The notes below the pieces were generated by a model. The model was not told where the DNA came from. It made no database searches and worked only from the letters and a program-made list of their open reading frames with translations. This document shows positions 24,728-34,900 of a stretch of 64,000 nucleotides of DNA, piece by piece; the first letter of the stretch is position 1, and every line of letters starts with the position of its first letter. The DNA is taken from contig JACPJW010000001.1 in NCBI GenBank assembly GCA_016187335.1, positions 192,547-256,546 of the forward strand, read 5' to 3'. Origin of the DNA: Candidatus Aenigmatarchaeota archaeon (GTDB lineage Archaea; Aenigmatarchaeota; Aenigmatarchaeia; GW2011-AR5). The translations under genes and the position numbers were made by a program.

Positions 24728-26719
24728 TTAGCGCGTGGCAAAGAATTTTCTTATCTCCAATTCAGGTCTTTCTGTGACGACAAAATCCCAGTTTCGTGGA
24801 AACATATTCCTAAATCTTCTCGAATTGAGTCTTTTGTCGCCGAAGACGCATATGCCTATATCTCTTTCTGTCCTTATGCATCTTCCAGCTGCCTGCACAA
24901 CCTTCCTCATTGCAGGATAAAAGTATCCATAATCCATGCCTTTTTTGAAGCGCTGCTCATAATAATCAATAAGCGCCTGCGAAGCTAAACTCGGTTTTTC
25001 CAATGGTATCCCTATTGTTATGACACCATTGAGCTTGTCACCAGGAAGGTCTATACCTTCACTAAAAGAGCCTGCTAAAACTCCGAACAAAACAGCACCT
25101 TTTTCATATTGCGCGGCAAATTCTTCTTGAAGCTTCTTTCTCTCTTCCTTTGTTGCGCCTTGCACTTCAACAAACATAGGCTTCTGTATATTTTCCTTGG
25201 ATATTGCGTATATCTCTTTCATAATCTTATAGCTCGGAAAAAATACTGCAACATTGCCTTTTATCGCTGCCGTGCATAATACCACAGTTCTGGCTATGCG
25301 TGCATAATTTTCAGGGGTTCGTTCAGTGTACTTGGTCGTAATTTCAGTTGTAATAATGTTCATCCTATTTTCTTTTGGAAAGGGTGACGGGTAACTTTTT
25401 AAGTCGGTCCTTTCTTCTTCCATGCCAAGAAGATCCCTGTACATTTCCATAGGGGACAAAGTTCCGGACATAAGTATTGTTGAATAAGATTGCGATATTA
25501 TGTTTTTCGAAGCAACAGAAGGATCCATGCAGTTATAGAAAACGGATATATGATCCTTACCGAATATTCTTTCTCTGGAGACTATTCTAGCGTATCCGTA
25601 GTCATCACCCAGCCAGTTCTCAAGAAATGTGACTATCTTTTCAATGAATGACTTCCTTTTGTCTTCCAGAACTTTTTGGCATGCTCTTGAGAGCGAAACC
25701 ACTGCGGCTTTATAACCGCACAGTTTCTCTATCCTTTCTACGATATCGCTTTTCTGGATAAAGGATTCATTCGCTGCAAGAAGTTTTTGCTTTGCCAGGG
25801 ATTTTACAACGTCTTCTATGCAATCGAGGTAGTCCTTGACATGTAGCCCAAATCTATCGCTCTCCCTCTTCGCAAGTTCTATTGTCCGCGTTGATATCTT
25901 TGACGACAGATTTTTTCTTATCCGGTCTGGCAGATTATGAGCCTCATCAACGATTATTATGGAATTTTCCAGTGACTTGTTAAGTCTTTTGAAAAATTTC
26001 CTTTCATTTGATGAGAATATATGAAAATAATCCGCCACTATTACGACACTCTTTTTTGCCGCCTCCATCAGAAGTTCGTAAGTGCAATAAGTGTGCCCCG
26101 CAAGTTTCTTGGCGTCCTCGGAATGCAGCGGTTTATTTCCGATCTGAATTATCATCTGCTGGGCGCCGTAAGTTACCTCCTTGACCCTGAAATTATTGTA
26201 ATACTTGCACTGCCTATTGCTTACCATGCCATGGCAGAAATTGGAGAACATCGTGCTGTCAAAATCCTGGACATCATGAGAGCAAAGCCATTTCTTGCCG
26301 ATTATATCGACGGCTGGAATGCCAAGCTGCTGCATGGTCTCTATTGCCATCTTGTGCTGGCTGAGCCTTGATGTAAGAAAAAAAACAGTTTTGCCGTTTT
26401 CTTGGGCATATTCAACTGCGGGAAACAGGGAAGCTATGGTTTTTCCCAGCCCTGTGGGAGCGTCAGCGATAAGGTGCCTTCTTTCTTGCAATGCCATTTT
26501 TACGTCACTAATCATTTCTTGCTGCGAGGGCCTTACAGACAAATAAGGAAATGACATTAACTTGTGCTCTGATGGAATATTCGGTTCAACTTGCAGTTCT
26601 TTTACAGCTTGTTCTTCCCCTGCTTTCCTAGTCATATTGCACGGGAGGCAGAAGCCTTTATGTCGAATGGGCCTTCCGCATGACTGGCAGTTAAGCAGCT
26701 TTTCTACGCTATCATCCAT
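24728..26719 (-). CDS. Rad3/XPD-like superfamily 2 helicase with Fe-S cluster
   Basis: A 663-residue DNA helicase. It has an N-terminal zinc knuckle (CQSC at residue 14 and CLPC near 28), Walker A DAPTGLGKT near 90, the DEAH box VDEAHN near 270, and C-terminal motifs LMSGTLSPM and QAAGRCIRT. Four Cys between Walker A and DEAH (KWLCSHD, NFCHGM, RQCKYY, TYCTYE) fit the XPD/DinG iron-sulfur domain. It unwinds DNA 5' to 3' in repair. It shares a promoter region with a divergent RecB-like nuclease, also with an Fe-S pattern, which suggests joint action. Confidence 0.92.
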   Translation of the reverse strand: MDDSVEKLLNCQSCGRPIRHKGFCLPCNMTRKAGEEQAVKELQVEPNIPSEHKLMSFPYLSVRPSQQEMISDVKMALQERRHLIADAPTGLGKTIASLFPAVEYAQENGKTVFFLTSRLSQHKMAIETMQQLGIPAVDIIGKKWLCSHDVQDFDSTMFSNFCHGMVSNRQCKYYNNFRVKEVTYGAQQMIIQIGNKPLHSEDAKKLAGHTYCTYELLMEAAKKSVVIVADYFHIFSSNERKFFKRLNKSLENSIIIVDEAHNLPDRIRKNLSSKISTRTIELAKRESDRFGLHVKDYLDCIEDVVKSLAKQKLLAANESFIQKSDIVERIEKLCGYKAAVVSLSRACQKVLEDKRKSFIEKIVTFLENWLGDDYGYARIVSRERIFGKDHISVFYNCMDPSVASKNIISQSYSTILMSGTLSPMEMYRDLLGMEEERTDLKSYPSPFPKENRMNIITTEITTKYTERTPENYARIARTVVLCTAAIKGNVAVFFPSYKIMKEIYAISKENIQKPMFVEVQGATKEERKKLQEEFAAQYEKGAVLFGVLAGSFSEGIDLPGDKLNGVITIGIPLEKPSLASQALIDYYEQRFKKGMDYGYFYPAMRKVVQAAGRCIRTERDIGICVFGDKRLNSRRFRNMFPRNWDFVVTERPELEIRKFFATR

Positions 26720-26770
26720 TATCTGTATTTCGGATAAATTCTTTAAATAGAATTGAGGGAAAATTTCTGT

Positions 26771-27649
26771 ATGTCTATGAATTCTTTCTGGCGCAGCAAG
26801 TTCGCATGGTCAAATTCGCGCCATAACCAGTGGGCAGAATGCAAAAAACAGTATTACTTTAATAATATCAAGAAGTACGATGGTCTACCGAATGATCCCG
26901 GCCGGGAACTGCTGTGGCGGCTTTCAGAACTGCAGAAAATGCCTTTTTTGAAAGGCCGCCTGATTCACGAAGCCGTAAAGCACCAGATTTCCAACCACAA
27001 CGCAGGGCGCGGCGTGGATGCAGATATCGCGAAAAATTTTTTCCTGTCGCAGTTTGACAGCACTGTAAAAGACATGAACCTTGTTATAACAGAAGCCGCA
27101 AACGGCTTTCCTCCGGGCGAAAAAGAAATAAACGATATAAGAAAGGACGGAATAAAACAGATAGAAAATTTCTGCAACATAATATGGAATAATTACAAAG
27201 GCGTCAGGTGCCTTGGCCACGAAAAGAACGAGGAATTTTTTCTTGACGGCATAAAAGTAAGAATAAAATATGACCTTCTCACGGAAAAGGACGGGATGCA
27301 TGTCATTACGGACTGGAAAACCGGGAGTTCCGGCTTTGACGACGTAGATGAAAATATCCAGATAGGCACTTATTTTACCTGGCTGAATAAAACAAATGGA
27401 ATTTCCGCCGGCATGATAAAGGGCGAAGTCGTGTACCTGAAGTCGTGCGACACTGAGATAGCGGAAAAAACCGATGCCGACATTAAGAAAATCGAGGAGT
27501 TTATCAAGAAAGACTCGGCGGAAATGCTGTCGGTAAGAAGCGAAGAGGACTTCCCTGCATCTCCAGAACCGAAAAGATGCATCGGGTGCAATTTCCTTTC
27601 CGTATGCAAGGAAGGGAAAGAAGTCATTAGTTCTTTAAAGAGCCAATAA
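26771..27649 (+). CDS. RecB/Cas4-like PD-(D/E)XK nuclease with Fe-S cluster
   Basis: About 292 residues. The order of features matches RecB-type nucleases: a first Cys in QWAECKKQYYF, a conserved His in GRLIHEAVKH, catalytic KYDLL then HVITDWKTG, and C-terminal CIGCNFLSVC supplying three more Cys for an Fe-S cluster. Such enzymes degrade or trim DNA ends. I start at ATG 26771; the TTG-started frame begins at 26753. Divergent from the helicase gene, 51 bases between the starts. Confidence 0.88.
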   Translation: MSMNSFWRSKFAWSNSRHNQWAECKKQYYFNNIKKYDGLPNDPGRELLWRLSELQKMPFLKGRLIHEAVKHQISNHNAGRGVDADIAKNFFLSQFDSTVKDMNLVITEAANGFPPGEKEINDIRKDGIKQIENFCNIIWNNYKGVRCLGHEKNEEFFLDGIKVRIKYDLLTEKDGMHVITDWKTGSSGFDDVDENIQIGTYFTWLNKTNGISAGMIKGEVVYLKSCDTEIAEKTDADIKKIEEFIKKDSAEMLSVRSEEDFPASPEPKRCIGCNFLSVCKEGKEVISSLKSQ

Positions 27650-27760
27650 ATGGCACAATACTGCAGGTTTTTACTTCCCCATGATTTCCAGACCAGTAAA
27701 ATTCACTTTTTGGTTGTAGTATAAAACCTTTAAAAGATTGCCCCAGAAAAGAATACTAGA

Positions 27761-27800
27761 TATGACCCCCAGTCTTGCACCCTCTTCGGAGGGGCGACAC
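27761..27800. terminator. Nested hairpin after the NYN gene
   Basis: CCCAGT, a loop, CCCTC TTCG GAGGG, a loop, ACTGGG: a stem with an inner hairpin. On the plus strand it is followed by TTATTTTCTTT, so it may end the nuclease transcript. It also resembles the nested hairpins at 43888-44000 and 62733-62786. Confidence 0.45.
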
Positions 27801-27805
27801 TGGGC

Positions 27806-28357
27806 TTATTTTCTTTCCTTTATGCATTTCATTACGACTTCATCCATAAGAACTGAAGAACTGCATACCTTTCTGAGAAAGTTGGATCTGCTGACCAAAA
27901 AATACGCGTTTTCCACTTTCTTGCCTAATTTTTGCACTTTTCTAATAGCAGGGACAAAATCACCGTCACCGCTTACAAGAATAGCAGTATCATATTTATT
28001 TTCGTAAGCGAAAGATAGCATGTCGGTAGCTATGTATATGTCATCTCCTTTGACCGAAAATTCAATAGTCCCGTCGGGTCTGTGTGTTTTTCTCATATTA
28101 GCCAATATAACATGAAAATCCGGTATTTTCCTTAATTCGGAGAAGAATCGTTGCTGCTTCCAGTAAACATCCTCATTATAACCGCGATCCAAGGGTGCAT
28201 TGTAGTAGTAAGTGCCTATTAGCAGACGTTCTTTCCGTAATATTTCTATTAGCTTTGAAAAATCTATTTCGTTGTCGTGAAGAGAAAAGGTATCTTTCAC
28301 ACTATGATAGAAGTTGCTGCCGTCAATAAAAATTACTATCCGCTCTTGATTTGTCAT
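27806..28357 (-). CDS. NYN-domain protein (LabA/DUF88 type)
   Basis: A 183-residue PIN-like nuclease domain: VIFIDGSNFYHSVKD (first Asp), GDDIYIATDMLSFA, and AILVSGDGDFVPAIRKVQKLGKKV, the NYN signature with conserved Asp residues for metal-dependent RNA cleavage. Often associated with RNA processing or toxin-like functions. Confidence 0.9.
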   Translation of the reverse strand: MTNQERIVIFIDGSNFYHSVKDTFSLHDNEIDFSKLIEILRKERLLIGTYYYNAPLDRGYNEDVYWKQQRFFSELRKIPDFHVILANMRKTHRPDGTIEFSVKGDDIYIATDMLSFAYENKYDTAILVSGDGDFVPAIRKVQKLGKKVENAYFLVSRSNFLRKVCSSSVLMDEVVMKCIKERK

Positions 28358-28403
28358 TGCTTATCCTTATAGAATTACAACTATAAAATTTATAGTTATT
28401 ATT

Positions 28404-28540
28404 TCCCCATCATCTTCCTGTAGAACTCTTCGTCTTCACATCCTCGGCCCTTCTTTCATGGCCTTGATGCCTTTGACATCGCTTGCTTGAAAAACAGGGC
28501 AGCGGCAGCAGACGGCAGGAGCCATTTTCTGCTCAAGAGC
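28404..28540 (-). pseudogene. Gene fragment, copy A
   Basis: Reads SDVKGIKAMKE, then after a frame change EEFYRKMMGK and stop. A near copy lies at 30602-30725. No intact version is in the window. The duplication and frameshift mark it as debris. Confidence 0.6.
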
Positions 28541-28545
28541 GGCTT

Positions 28546-28740
28546 TCAAATTCTTAAACGTCGTCTTCTGGGTTTTCTTCTTAGATGTCTTCGCACTATT
28601 CTTCCAAGCTTCTTATGTTTTTTGACTTTCACTGGTTTTTTCCATGTAACTTTTAAGTTACCCTTTGGAATAGGACCTATAGTGCCTACTTCTCCTTCCA
28701 CTTTTTCAATCCCTTCCAAAACTTTTTTGATTTGTTTCAT
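28546..28740 (-). CDS. Very basic small protein, 64 aa
   Basis: The C-terminal half is mostly Lys/Arg (VKKHKKLGRIVRRHLRRKPR). It resembles nucleic-acid-binding tails. It lies between two gene fragments, so it may itself be a leftover. Confidence 0.4.
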   Translation of the reverse strand: MKQIKKVLEGIEKVEGEVGTIGPIPKGNLKVTWKKPVKVKKHKKLGRIVRRHLRRKPRRRRLRI

Positions 28741-28742
28741 TA

Positions 28743-28800
28743 TCTCTGCACCTCATTACATTCAGGGCATCTTACGAACTGGTAGCGGGCTTTGAAGTTG
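28743..28800 (-). pseudogene. C-terminal fragment of the 31719-31949 zinc-ribbon gene
   Basis: Encodes CNFKARYQFVRCPECNEVQR and a stop, nearly the same as the end of the intact protein at 31719-31949 (FKARYKFFRCPECNEIQR). No upstream part is present. Confidence 0.7.
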
Positions 28801-28844
28801 CAGTTTTCTGTAATCCTTAAAAAGACCCGATTTATTTCTTATAA

Positions 28845-30140
28845 ATGCAAGAAGGTATCAAGGTGCTTTTGGGTAAATCTGTTCGAGAGGGAAAGAAAAT
28901 ATATTGGGAGCCCAAAAGGGAGAAAAACCCGCACCTTGTTGTTGTCGGCACTAGCGGTTCTGGGAAAACCGAAACCTTGCGTTCTATAATCCTTGAACTG
29001 AAACGCCAGAACGTCCCGTCCATTATTATCGATTTCCATGCTGAATTTAGGGATGTTGCCGATCAGGTAATAAACTTGCGGGACCTTACAATAAATCCAC
29101 TTGAAATTGAGCTTGGAAGGAGACCTCAAGATGTTGTTTATGAAGTCGCAAACATAATGAAAAAGATATTCAGCCTGGGGGACCAGCAGGAAGCCCTTCT
29201 CAGACAGGCAATCAGAAGATGCTACGAAGACAATAGAATAAACATACTAAACCCAGTTTATTCGAACATGAAGGCGCCTCCTTTTATGGACATAAAGGAC
29301 AAGATAAACGAAATCTATGATGAAAGCGATTCTATTTCAAGAAACACCCTGTTTTCTCTAACTAATAGAATAGAAGCTCTATTTGAGGTTGACATATTCT
29401 TTAAGGAAAATACTATAATACCTTTTGATACTATCATAAGGAAAACCACATCTATAGAGCTTAAGGATTTCCCAACCGAGGATATAAAGTCTGTCATAGC
29501 CGAATTTTTCCTAAACAAGCTCATCTACTATCTCTACAAGGCTGGGAAATCGGATTCAATGCGTCTTCATTGCGTCATAGATGAGGCTCATAGGCTTACA
29601 TATGAAGGGTCCCCGCTTGACAGGTTGCTGAGAGAATCTAGAAAATATGGCACCGGCATAATCCTGTCATCTCAGAGACCTAGCGATTTCAGCGAAACCA
29701 TTCTGGCAAATAGCGGTGGTATAATAAGCCTTCAATGCAGTCTGGAAAAGGATGCCAAGTTCGTGGCGCGGCAAATGAACCTCGACTTCATAGATGTGAA
29801 AAACTTAACCGATGTGGGATCCGGCTTTGTTAAGTTTTCCTCGGACAACGTAAGCCGAAAGATAAAAATACAACATATAAATGAAAGACTGACAGAAGAA
29901 GAAAAATCTGAGATCGAAAGGAAACTCAGGCAGTTCGAAAGGTTGGTAATAAAGGTCGAGGAAAAGAAAAAAAGAAAAGTGAAACCAAAGAAACGAAGAA
30001 AACTAAGGCCAGCCAAAAAAATTCTAAAATCCAAAAAATCTAAAAAGGAAAAAACTAAAAGACTGACAATTTGTAGGAATTGTCTTTATGGAAACGAAAA
30101 AGACGCCTTATATTGTACGGAATGTGGTGCTAGATTATAA
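28845..30140 (+). CDS. HerA/VirB4-like ATPase with zinc ribbon
   Basis: A 431-residue protein. ATPase domain: Walker A VVGTSGSGKTETL near residue 32, Walker B CVIDEAHRL near 243, and the arginine-containing block SRKYGTGIILSSQRPSD. This is the HerA/FtsK-type fold used in DNA end processing or translocation. A lysine-rich linker (about 365-400) leads to a C-terminal zinc ribbon CRNC...CTEC. Neighbours are nucleases and a helicase. Its last bases overlap the end of the convergent 30135-30599 gene. Confidence 0.85.
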   Translation: MQEGIKVLLGKSVREGKKIYWEPKREKNPHLVVVGTSGSGKTETLRSIILELKRQNVPSIIIDFHAEFRDVADQVINLRDLTINPLEIELGRRPQDVVYEVANIMKKIFSLGDQQEALLRQAIRRCYEDNRINILNPVYSNMKAPPFMDIKDKINEIYDESDSISRNTLFSLTNRIEALFEVDIFFKENTIIPFDTIIRKTTSIELKDFPTEDIKSVIAEFFLNKLIYYLYKAGKSDSMRLHCVIDEAHRLTYEGSPLDRLLRESRKYGTGIILSSQRPSDFSETILANSGGIISLQCSLEKDAKFVARQMNLDFIDVKNLTDVGSGFVKFSSDNVSRKIKIQHINERLTEEEKSEIERKLRQFERLVIKVEEKKKRKVKPKKRRKLRPAKKILKSKKSKKEKTKRLTICRNCLYGNEKDALYCTECGARL

Positions 30141-30599
30141 CTTGTTACCACATTTCTTGCAGAATTTACTGCCTTCTTTATTTCGTATTTTACAGTTTAA
30201 ACAGATATAATTTTCAATTAAGGATTTTTTCAATTCCTTAAAATCAATAAATCTTTCCATTTTCTTATCTTCAATTCTTTCAAACTTTTTCTTATGTTTT
30301 TTTGAATGATGTATAAGCATCGTTATGTCAGCTAAAGTAATAAAAATAAATATCATAAAACTAGCAGTGTAAATCATTTCGTTTGATTTTGTAATAAGAT
30401 ACATAATAAAAAAAGAGCCAAAGGCATATGCTGCTCTTCTGTACTCGCCTAAATATAAATAGCCCGCGCCGATAAAGGAAAAAAATAATTGTAAAATTAA
30501 CGCTATCCAATATTTTTTGTTAGAAAGCCGAAGTATGTCAGATTTAGGACGGCTCTTTACAATCTCATGATATTTATCATACAGATATCCTTGTTTCAT
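30135..30599 (-). CDS. Membrane protein with C-terminal zinc ribbon, 154 aa
   Basis: Three hydrophobic segments between residues 30 and 95, a Lys-rich cytoplasmic stretch (HHSKKHKKKFERIEDKK) and a zinc ribbon CLNC...CKKC at the end. The first part resembles TM2-domain proteins. Function unknown. Confidence 0.7.
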   Translation of the reverse strand: MKQGYLYDKYHEIVKSRPKSDILRLSNKKYWIALILQLFFSFIGAGYLYLGEYRRAAYAFGSFFIMYLITKSNEMIYTASFMIFIFITLADITMLIHHSKKHKKKFERIEDKKMERFIDFKELKKSLIENYICLNCKIRNKEGSKFCKKCGNKL

Positions 30600-30601
30600 T
30601 C

Positions 30602-30725
30602 ACTTCCCCATCATCTTCCTGTAGAATTCCAAGATCCTCCGGCAACATCCTGACTTCTTTCATGGCCTTGATGCCTTTGACATCGCTTGCTTGAAAAACA
30701 TGGCAGCGGCCGCAGAAATCTTTAC
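30602..30725 (-). pseudogene. Gene fragment, copy B
   Basis: Reads CGRCHVFQASDVKGIKAMKE in one frame and EFYRKMMGK with stop in another. Duplicate of 28404-28540. Both copies stand just upstream of an accessory gene, suggesting insertion by recombination between repeats. Confidence 0.6.
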
Positions 30726-30737
30726 ATGAATAATGAA

Positions 30738-31688
30738 CTAGTATAGCCCTAGATTTTCTTCCATTCCTTTTAGTTCCCTCTTCTTTTCTATCAAATTCAT
30801 AATATGTATAGGTTCGTAAATTTTTAGCTTATCAGAAAAATGTTTATCTTCTGCGGAAGCAATATTTAATATCTTTTTTATCGCTTCTTTAGGTACTACA
30901 ATCCTTGGCAAAGAATTCCATCTATTAAAAGCGAATTTCAACCTCATTACTGCTCTTTCTATCATTCCGGAAAGTTCAACTTCAAATACGTACGTAGGTA
31001 CTCCACTAATCTCTCTTTTCCATACAACATCAATATTTTTGTCTTCATGTGAGAGATTTATAGGATACTCTAATTCGGTATGATAAAACTGAAGCTTACC
31101 GATTTCAGCTATAGTGTTTTGCAAATCTCTATGTGATAGAGTTCCTTTAGATGTAATATGTTCTACAGCAATGTATTTTGGTGAGCTTTCCATTACAGTC
31201 ATTGGTTGGGAAACTACAGGTTGAATAATAGTTGAGCCTCGAAACAGATCTGTGGTCTTTGTGCCAAAAGTGCTCTCTGCTAGCTCGAAAAGACGTATTG
31301 ACTTTTTGATATCGAGTAATTGAAAGCCAACTTGCCAATTAAGTCGAAAGTCTGAAATATCTATTTTATCAGTTTTCCATTTGTCTCTTGATAAAGTTTT
31401 TAAAATTTGGATCCTGAATCTCAGAGGCCATATAACTTCTTTATTCTTTTTCTCTTCTTCCCAAACAGGGTTTACATTATCTATATACTTGTCTTTTACC
31501 CTTCCGATGCCTATAATGCCCTTTACCGGGCTTGTTGCGTAAAACCATATAAAATCTCCAACATTCAAAGAAGAAAAGTCTGATTGATACCTCGGCTTCA
31601 ATCCCCATAAAGGTACAGGATGTGAAAGTGCAGTTTCCCAGTTCTTAATTACTCCGATAACTAACCAATTATTGAATTCTTTATTCAT
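30738..31688 (-). CDS. EVE-domain protein fused to a PD-(D/E)XK-like nuclease
   Basis: 316 residues. The N-terminal 150 match an EVE (PUA-like) domain: NWLVIGVIKNWETAL, NVGDFIWFYAT and GIIGIGRVKDKY. EVE domains read modified bases. The C-terminal half has NIDVVWKR then TYVFEVELSG, a D-(x)n-ExE arrangement like restriction nucleases. Known EVE fusions act as modification-dependent restriction enzymes, so this probably attacks modified foreign DNA. It adjoins a type I restriction-modification operon on the same strand. Confidence 0.75.
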   Translation of the reverse strand: MNKEFNNWLVIGVIKNWETALSHPVPLWGLKPRYQSDFSSLNVGDFIWFYATSPVKGIIGIGRVKDKYIDNVNPVWEEEKKNKEVIWPLRFRIQILKTLSRDKWKTDKIDISDFRLNWQVGFQLLDIKKSIRLFELAESTFGTKTTDLFRGSTIIQPVVSQPMTVMESSPKYIAVEHITSKGTLSHRDLQNTIAEIGKLQFYHTELEYPINLSHEDKNIDVVWKREISGVPTYVFEVELSGMIERAVMRLKFAFNRWNSLPRIVVPKEAIKKILNIASAEDKHFSDKLKIYEPIHIMNLIEKKRELKGMEENLGLY

Positions 31689-31718
31689 GCCATATAAGTT
31701 ATTTCTAAAGCTTAAAAA

Positions 31719-31949
31719 CTATCTTTGAATTTCATTACATTCAGGACATCTAAAGAATTTATAACGTGCCTTGAAGCCGCAGGAGAGGCATTTCATTTCT
31801 TCTCTGGAAGGTGGTGCGATTTCTATATCCCTTTCTTCCATCATATTTTCTGGTCTAACCATAAGTTTACTAAATGAGTATTTGCTCATATGCATTTTTT
31901 GTCTTTGTTTCCTATTAGCAGCTCTTGATGCTATGCTTTTTCCACCCAT
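31719..31949 (-). CDS. Small zinc-ribbon protein, 76 aa
   Basis: C-terminal CLSCGFKARYKFFRCPEC, one zinc ribbon, after a basic N-terminal half (ASRAANRKQRQK). Its C-terminal part is duplicated at 28743-28800. Ends close to HsdR. Role unknown; could bind nucleic acid. Confidence 0.7.
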   Translation of the reverse strand: MGGKSIASRAANRKQRQKMHMSKYSFSKLMVRPENMMEERDIEIAPPSREEMKCLSCGFKARYKFFRCPECNEIQR

Positions 31950-31957
31950 AATAACAC

Positions 31958-34900
31958 CTATTTACTAAAATTGAAAATACTTTCTCCTTCGCCATAATAA
32001 TTATCAAATACGTGTTGAAAAGCTATTTCACATTTATTTTGATAATCTTTTTGGTTATATGAAGATTCTGGAAGTCCTTTATCAAGCTCTATCTCAATCT
32101 CTCTTTTGACTTTGGCACGTGTTTGTTGTTTTTTTCTCCAGTCGATTGCAGCCAGTCCGTCATGTTTTAACTTATATAAAAGTTCTTTAGCTACATTCTT
32201 TACTTGATTCTTGTCTTTTTCTGTGAGCTTTGGCTTTTTGAGTTTGTCAAATAGCGCAAGTTCTTCCTGTGTGAGACCTTCGACTACGGCTCTTCTGTCT
32301 TCTTCTTCTAGGTTGTTGCTGAATTTGACGAGTTCTTCAAAGAATCTTTCTTGGTTGAGTGAGCCTGAATTGTATTCGTCTATGAGTTGTTGGAATCTTT
32401 CTTGATAGTCGATTCTCATGCTGTTGAGACGTATCATTTCTTTGAGTTTAAATGTTAGGATGTTTTTGAGTCTTTCAATATCTGCGTTATTCTTTTTCTT
32501 TTCAAATTGTTTTTTCAAGGCTTCAAAGTCTATTTTGCTCAAGTCGATGGTTTTTGTCTTGGCTGATTCTTTGATGACATAACCTTTGGATGCGATTGAT
32601 TTGTCAAGAACTAGTTGGATGTCGTGCATTACCGCTGTGATGTTTACTTCTGGGTCGAGTGAGCATATTTCTTTAATCAAGTCTTGATATAGTGCAATGT
32701 CTGTGCTAAATTCTGATGCGTCTTTATGTGGAAGAATTGCGCTGAATGTTTTAATGGCGATGTCTGCTTTTTGCAAGAAGTTCTTCTTTATGTTATCATT
32801 TATGACGAGAACTGATAGTGCTTCATCAAGGAGTGCGTTCTTTGCAAGACCTTTGGCTTCTATGATTTTGTCGTGTTTGACTCCTTGGTCTATCAAGAAA
32901 TTGTTGAGTTCCTTGATGTAGTCTTTCAAAGCTGCTACGAGCTTGTCTTTTGATTGGATTGGAAGGTCTATTTGGCCGCCTACTGTTGGTGCAGCATAGA
33001 TTGCGAGTGCTTTCTTCAAGTTCCTAAATACGTTGATGTAATCGACGATGAATCCTGCTTGTTTCTCTTTGAAGACTCGGTTTGCTCGTGCGATTGCTTG
33101 CATGAGCGTGTGGTTCTTCATTGGTTTGTCAAGGTAGATTGTTGATAGTGATAGCACGTCAAATCCTGTCATCCACATATTGCAGACAAAGACTATTTTC
33201 AACTCACTGTCTGCATCTTTGAAGATGGTTGCAAGGTCTTCATTAACCATTCGTTTTCGGTGTTTAGAGATTTCAAGGCCTTTTTCTTTGAATTTCTTAA
33301 CTTCGTTCTGCTCTTGGCTGATGACAACGGCCATGTCAACCTTCTCGAGAGCAGCAATTTTCTCTCTGAGTGGTTTGACATCTTCGTATTTTGCCTTTTC
33401 TGCTTTCTTTTTGAGCTTGCCAACGTATTTTTTCCAATAATATTGAACTTTGTCATACATCTTTACTGTAGTGGACTTGTCAATTGACACTATCATGGCC
33501 TTTCCTTCGTAACCTCTGTTGATGAAATGGTTGACAATGTCTTCTGCGATTGCATTGAGACGGTTTTCTCTTGTGATGATATGATATTCTCTGGCAAATT
33601 CCTTTTCAAGTTTCTCTTCTTGCTGTTCATCCAGCTCTGCATTTTCGATGGTGTTATAGATGTCGTCATTAAGTTCTGGATTGATGAGATGCATTTCTGG
33701 AACTCTATTTTCATAGTATAGCGGGACTGTTGCTTTGTCTTCAACACTGGCTCTGAAATTGTAGATACTGACGTAATCGCCAAAAACTTCTTTTGTTCTT
33801 TCTTCTTTACCATAAGGGTCAAGTGGCGTTCCAGTGAATCCCAAGAATGCGGCATTTGGTAATGCATTTCGCATATTTAGAGCAAGAATGTCGTATTGTG
33901 TTCTGTGAGCTTCATCTGTAATGATAACAATGTCGTCTCTATCCGAGAGCTTCGGATAGGTCTCTCCTTTTTCAGTTCCGAACTTGTGAATGAGCGTGAA
34001 AACAAGTCTGTGGTCTTCTTTCAAAAGCCTCTTCAGATTCTCTCCACTCTCCGCCTGTACTTTTTCTTCTGTGACAACCCCTGAATTTTGGAAGTTTCTG
34101 TAAATCTGTGTATCAAGCTCTTGACGGTCTGTAACAATGACAAAAGTGAAGTTGCCTTCAAATTTTCTCAAGACTTTTTGAGTGAAGAATATCATGGAAT
34201 AGCTCTTTCCAGAGCCTTGCGTATGCCAGAAGACACCAAGCCTTCCCTTGTTCTTCTTCCTGTTTTTGAATGCTTCAATAGCATTGTTGACACCTAAGAA
34301 TTGGTGGTTCTTAGCAATTATCTTGACTTGTTTGCTTTCGATTGTTGAGAAGAGAATGAAGTTCTCCAAAAGGTCAATGAGCCTGTTCTTCTCGCAAGTT
34401 CCATTGATGATTCTATCCAAAGAAACTATACCTATTTCCTTCTCTGTATCAACTTTCTTCCATTCAGAGAAGTGCTCGTAGCCACTAGTGATGCTTCCTA
34501 TCTTTGCCTCTCTGCCGTTGCTGATGATGATGAAAGCATTGTACCAGAAGATCTGCGGGATAGTATCCTTGTAATCAGTGATATTATCATCAAATGCCCT
34601 CTTGACATCCGCACCACGGGCTTTGAGCTCTATCACAACAAGAGGTAGGCCATTCACGAATAAGATAAGGTCAGGCCTTCTCGTATAGACTTCGCCGGTG
34701 ACCCAGAATTGTGAGGCAAGGAAGAAATCGTTCTTCTCTGGATTGTTGAAATCAATAACTTTAACTGTTCTGTATTCATACCCGCCCTTCTTGTTCTTTG
34801 TCTTGATTTTCACACCATCTTTCAAAAGCTTGTGCACTTCATGATTCGCTTTCACCAAAGACAGCCTGCTTCTGTCCTGTAACAATTGAGCAAGAACATC

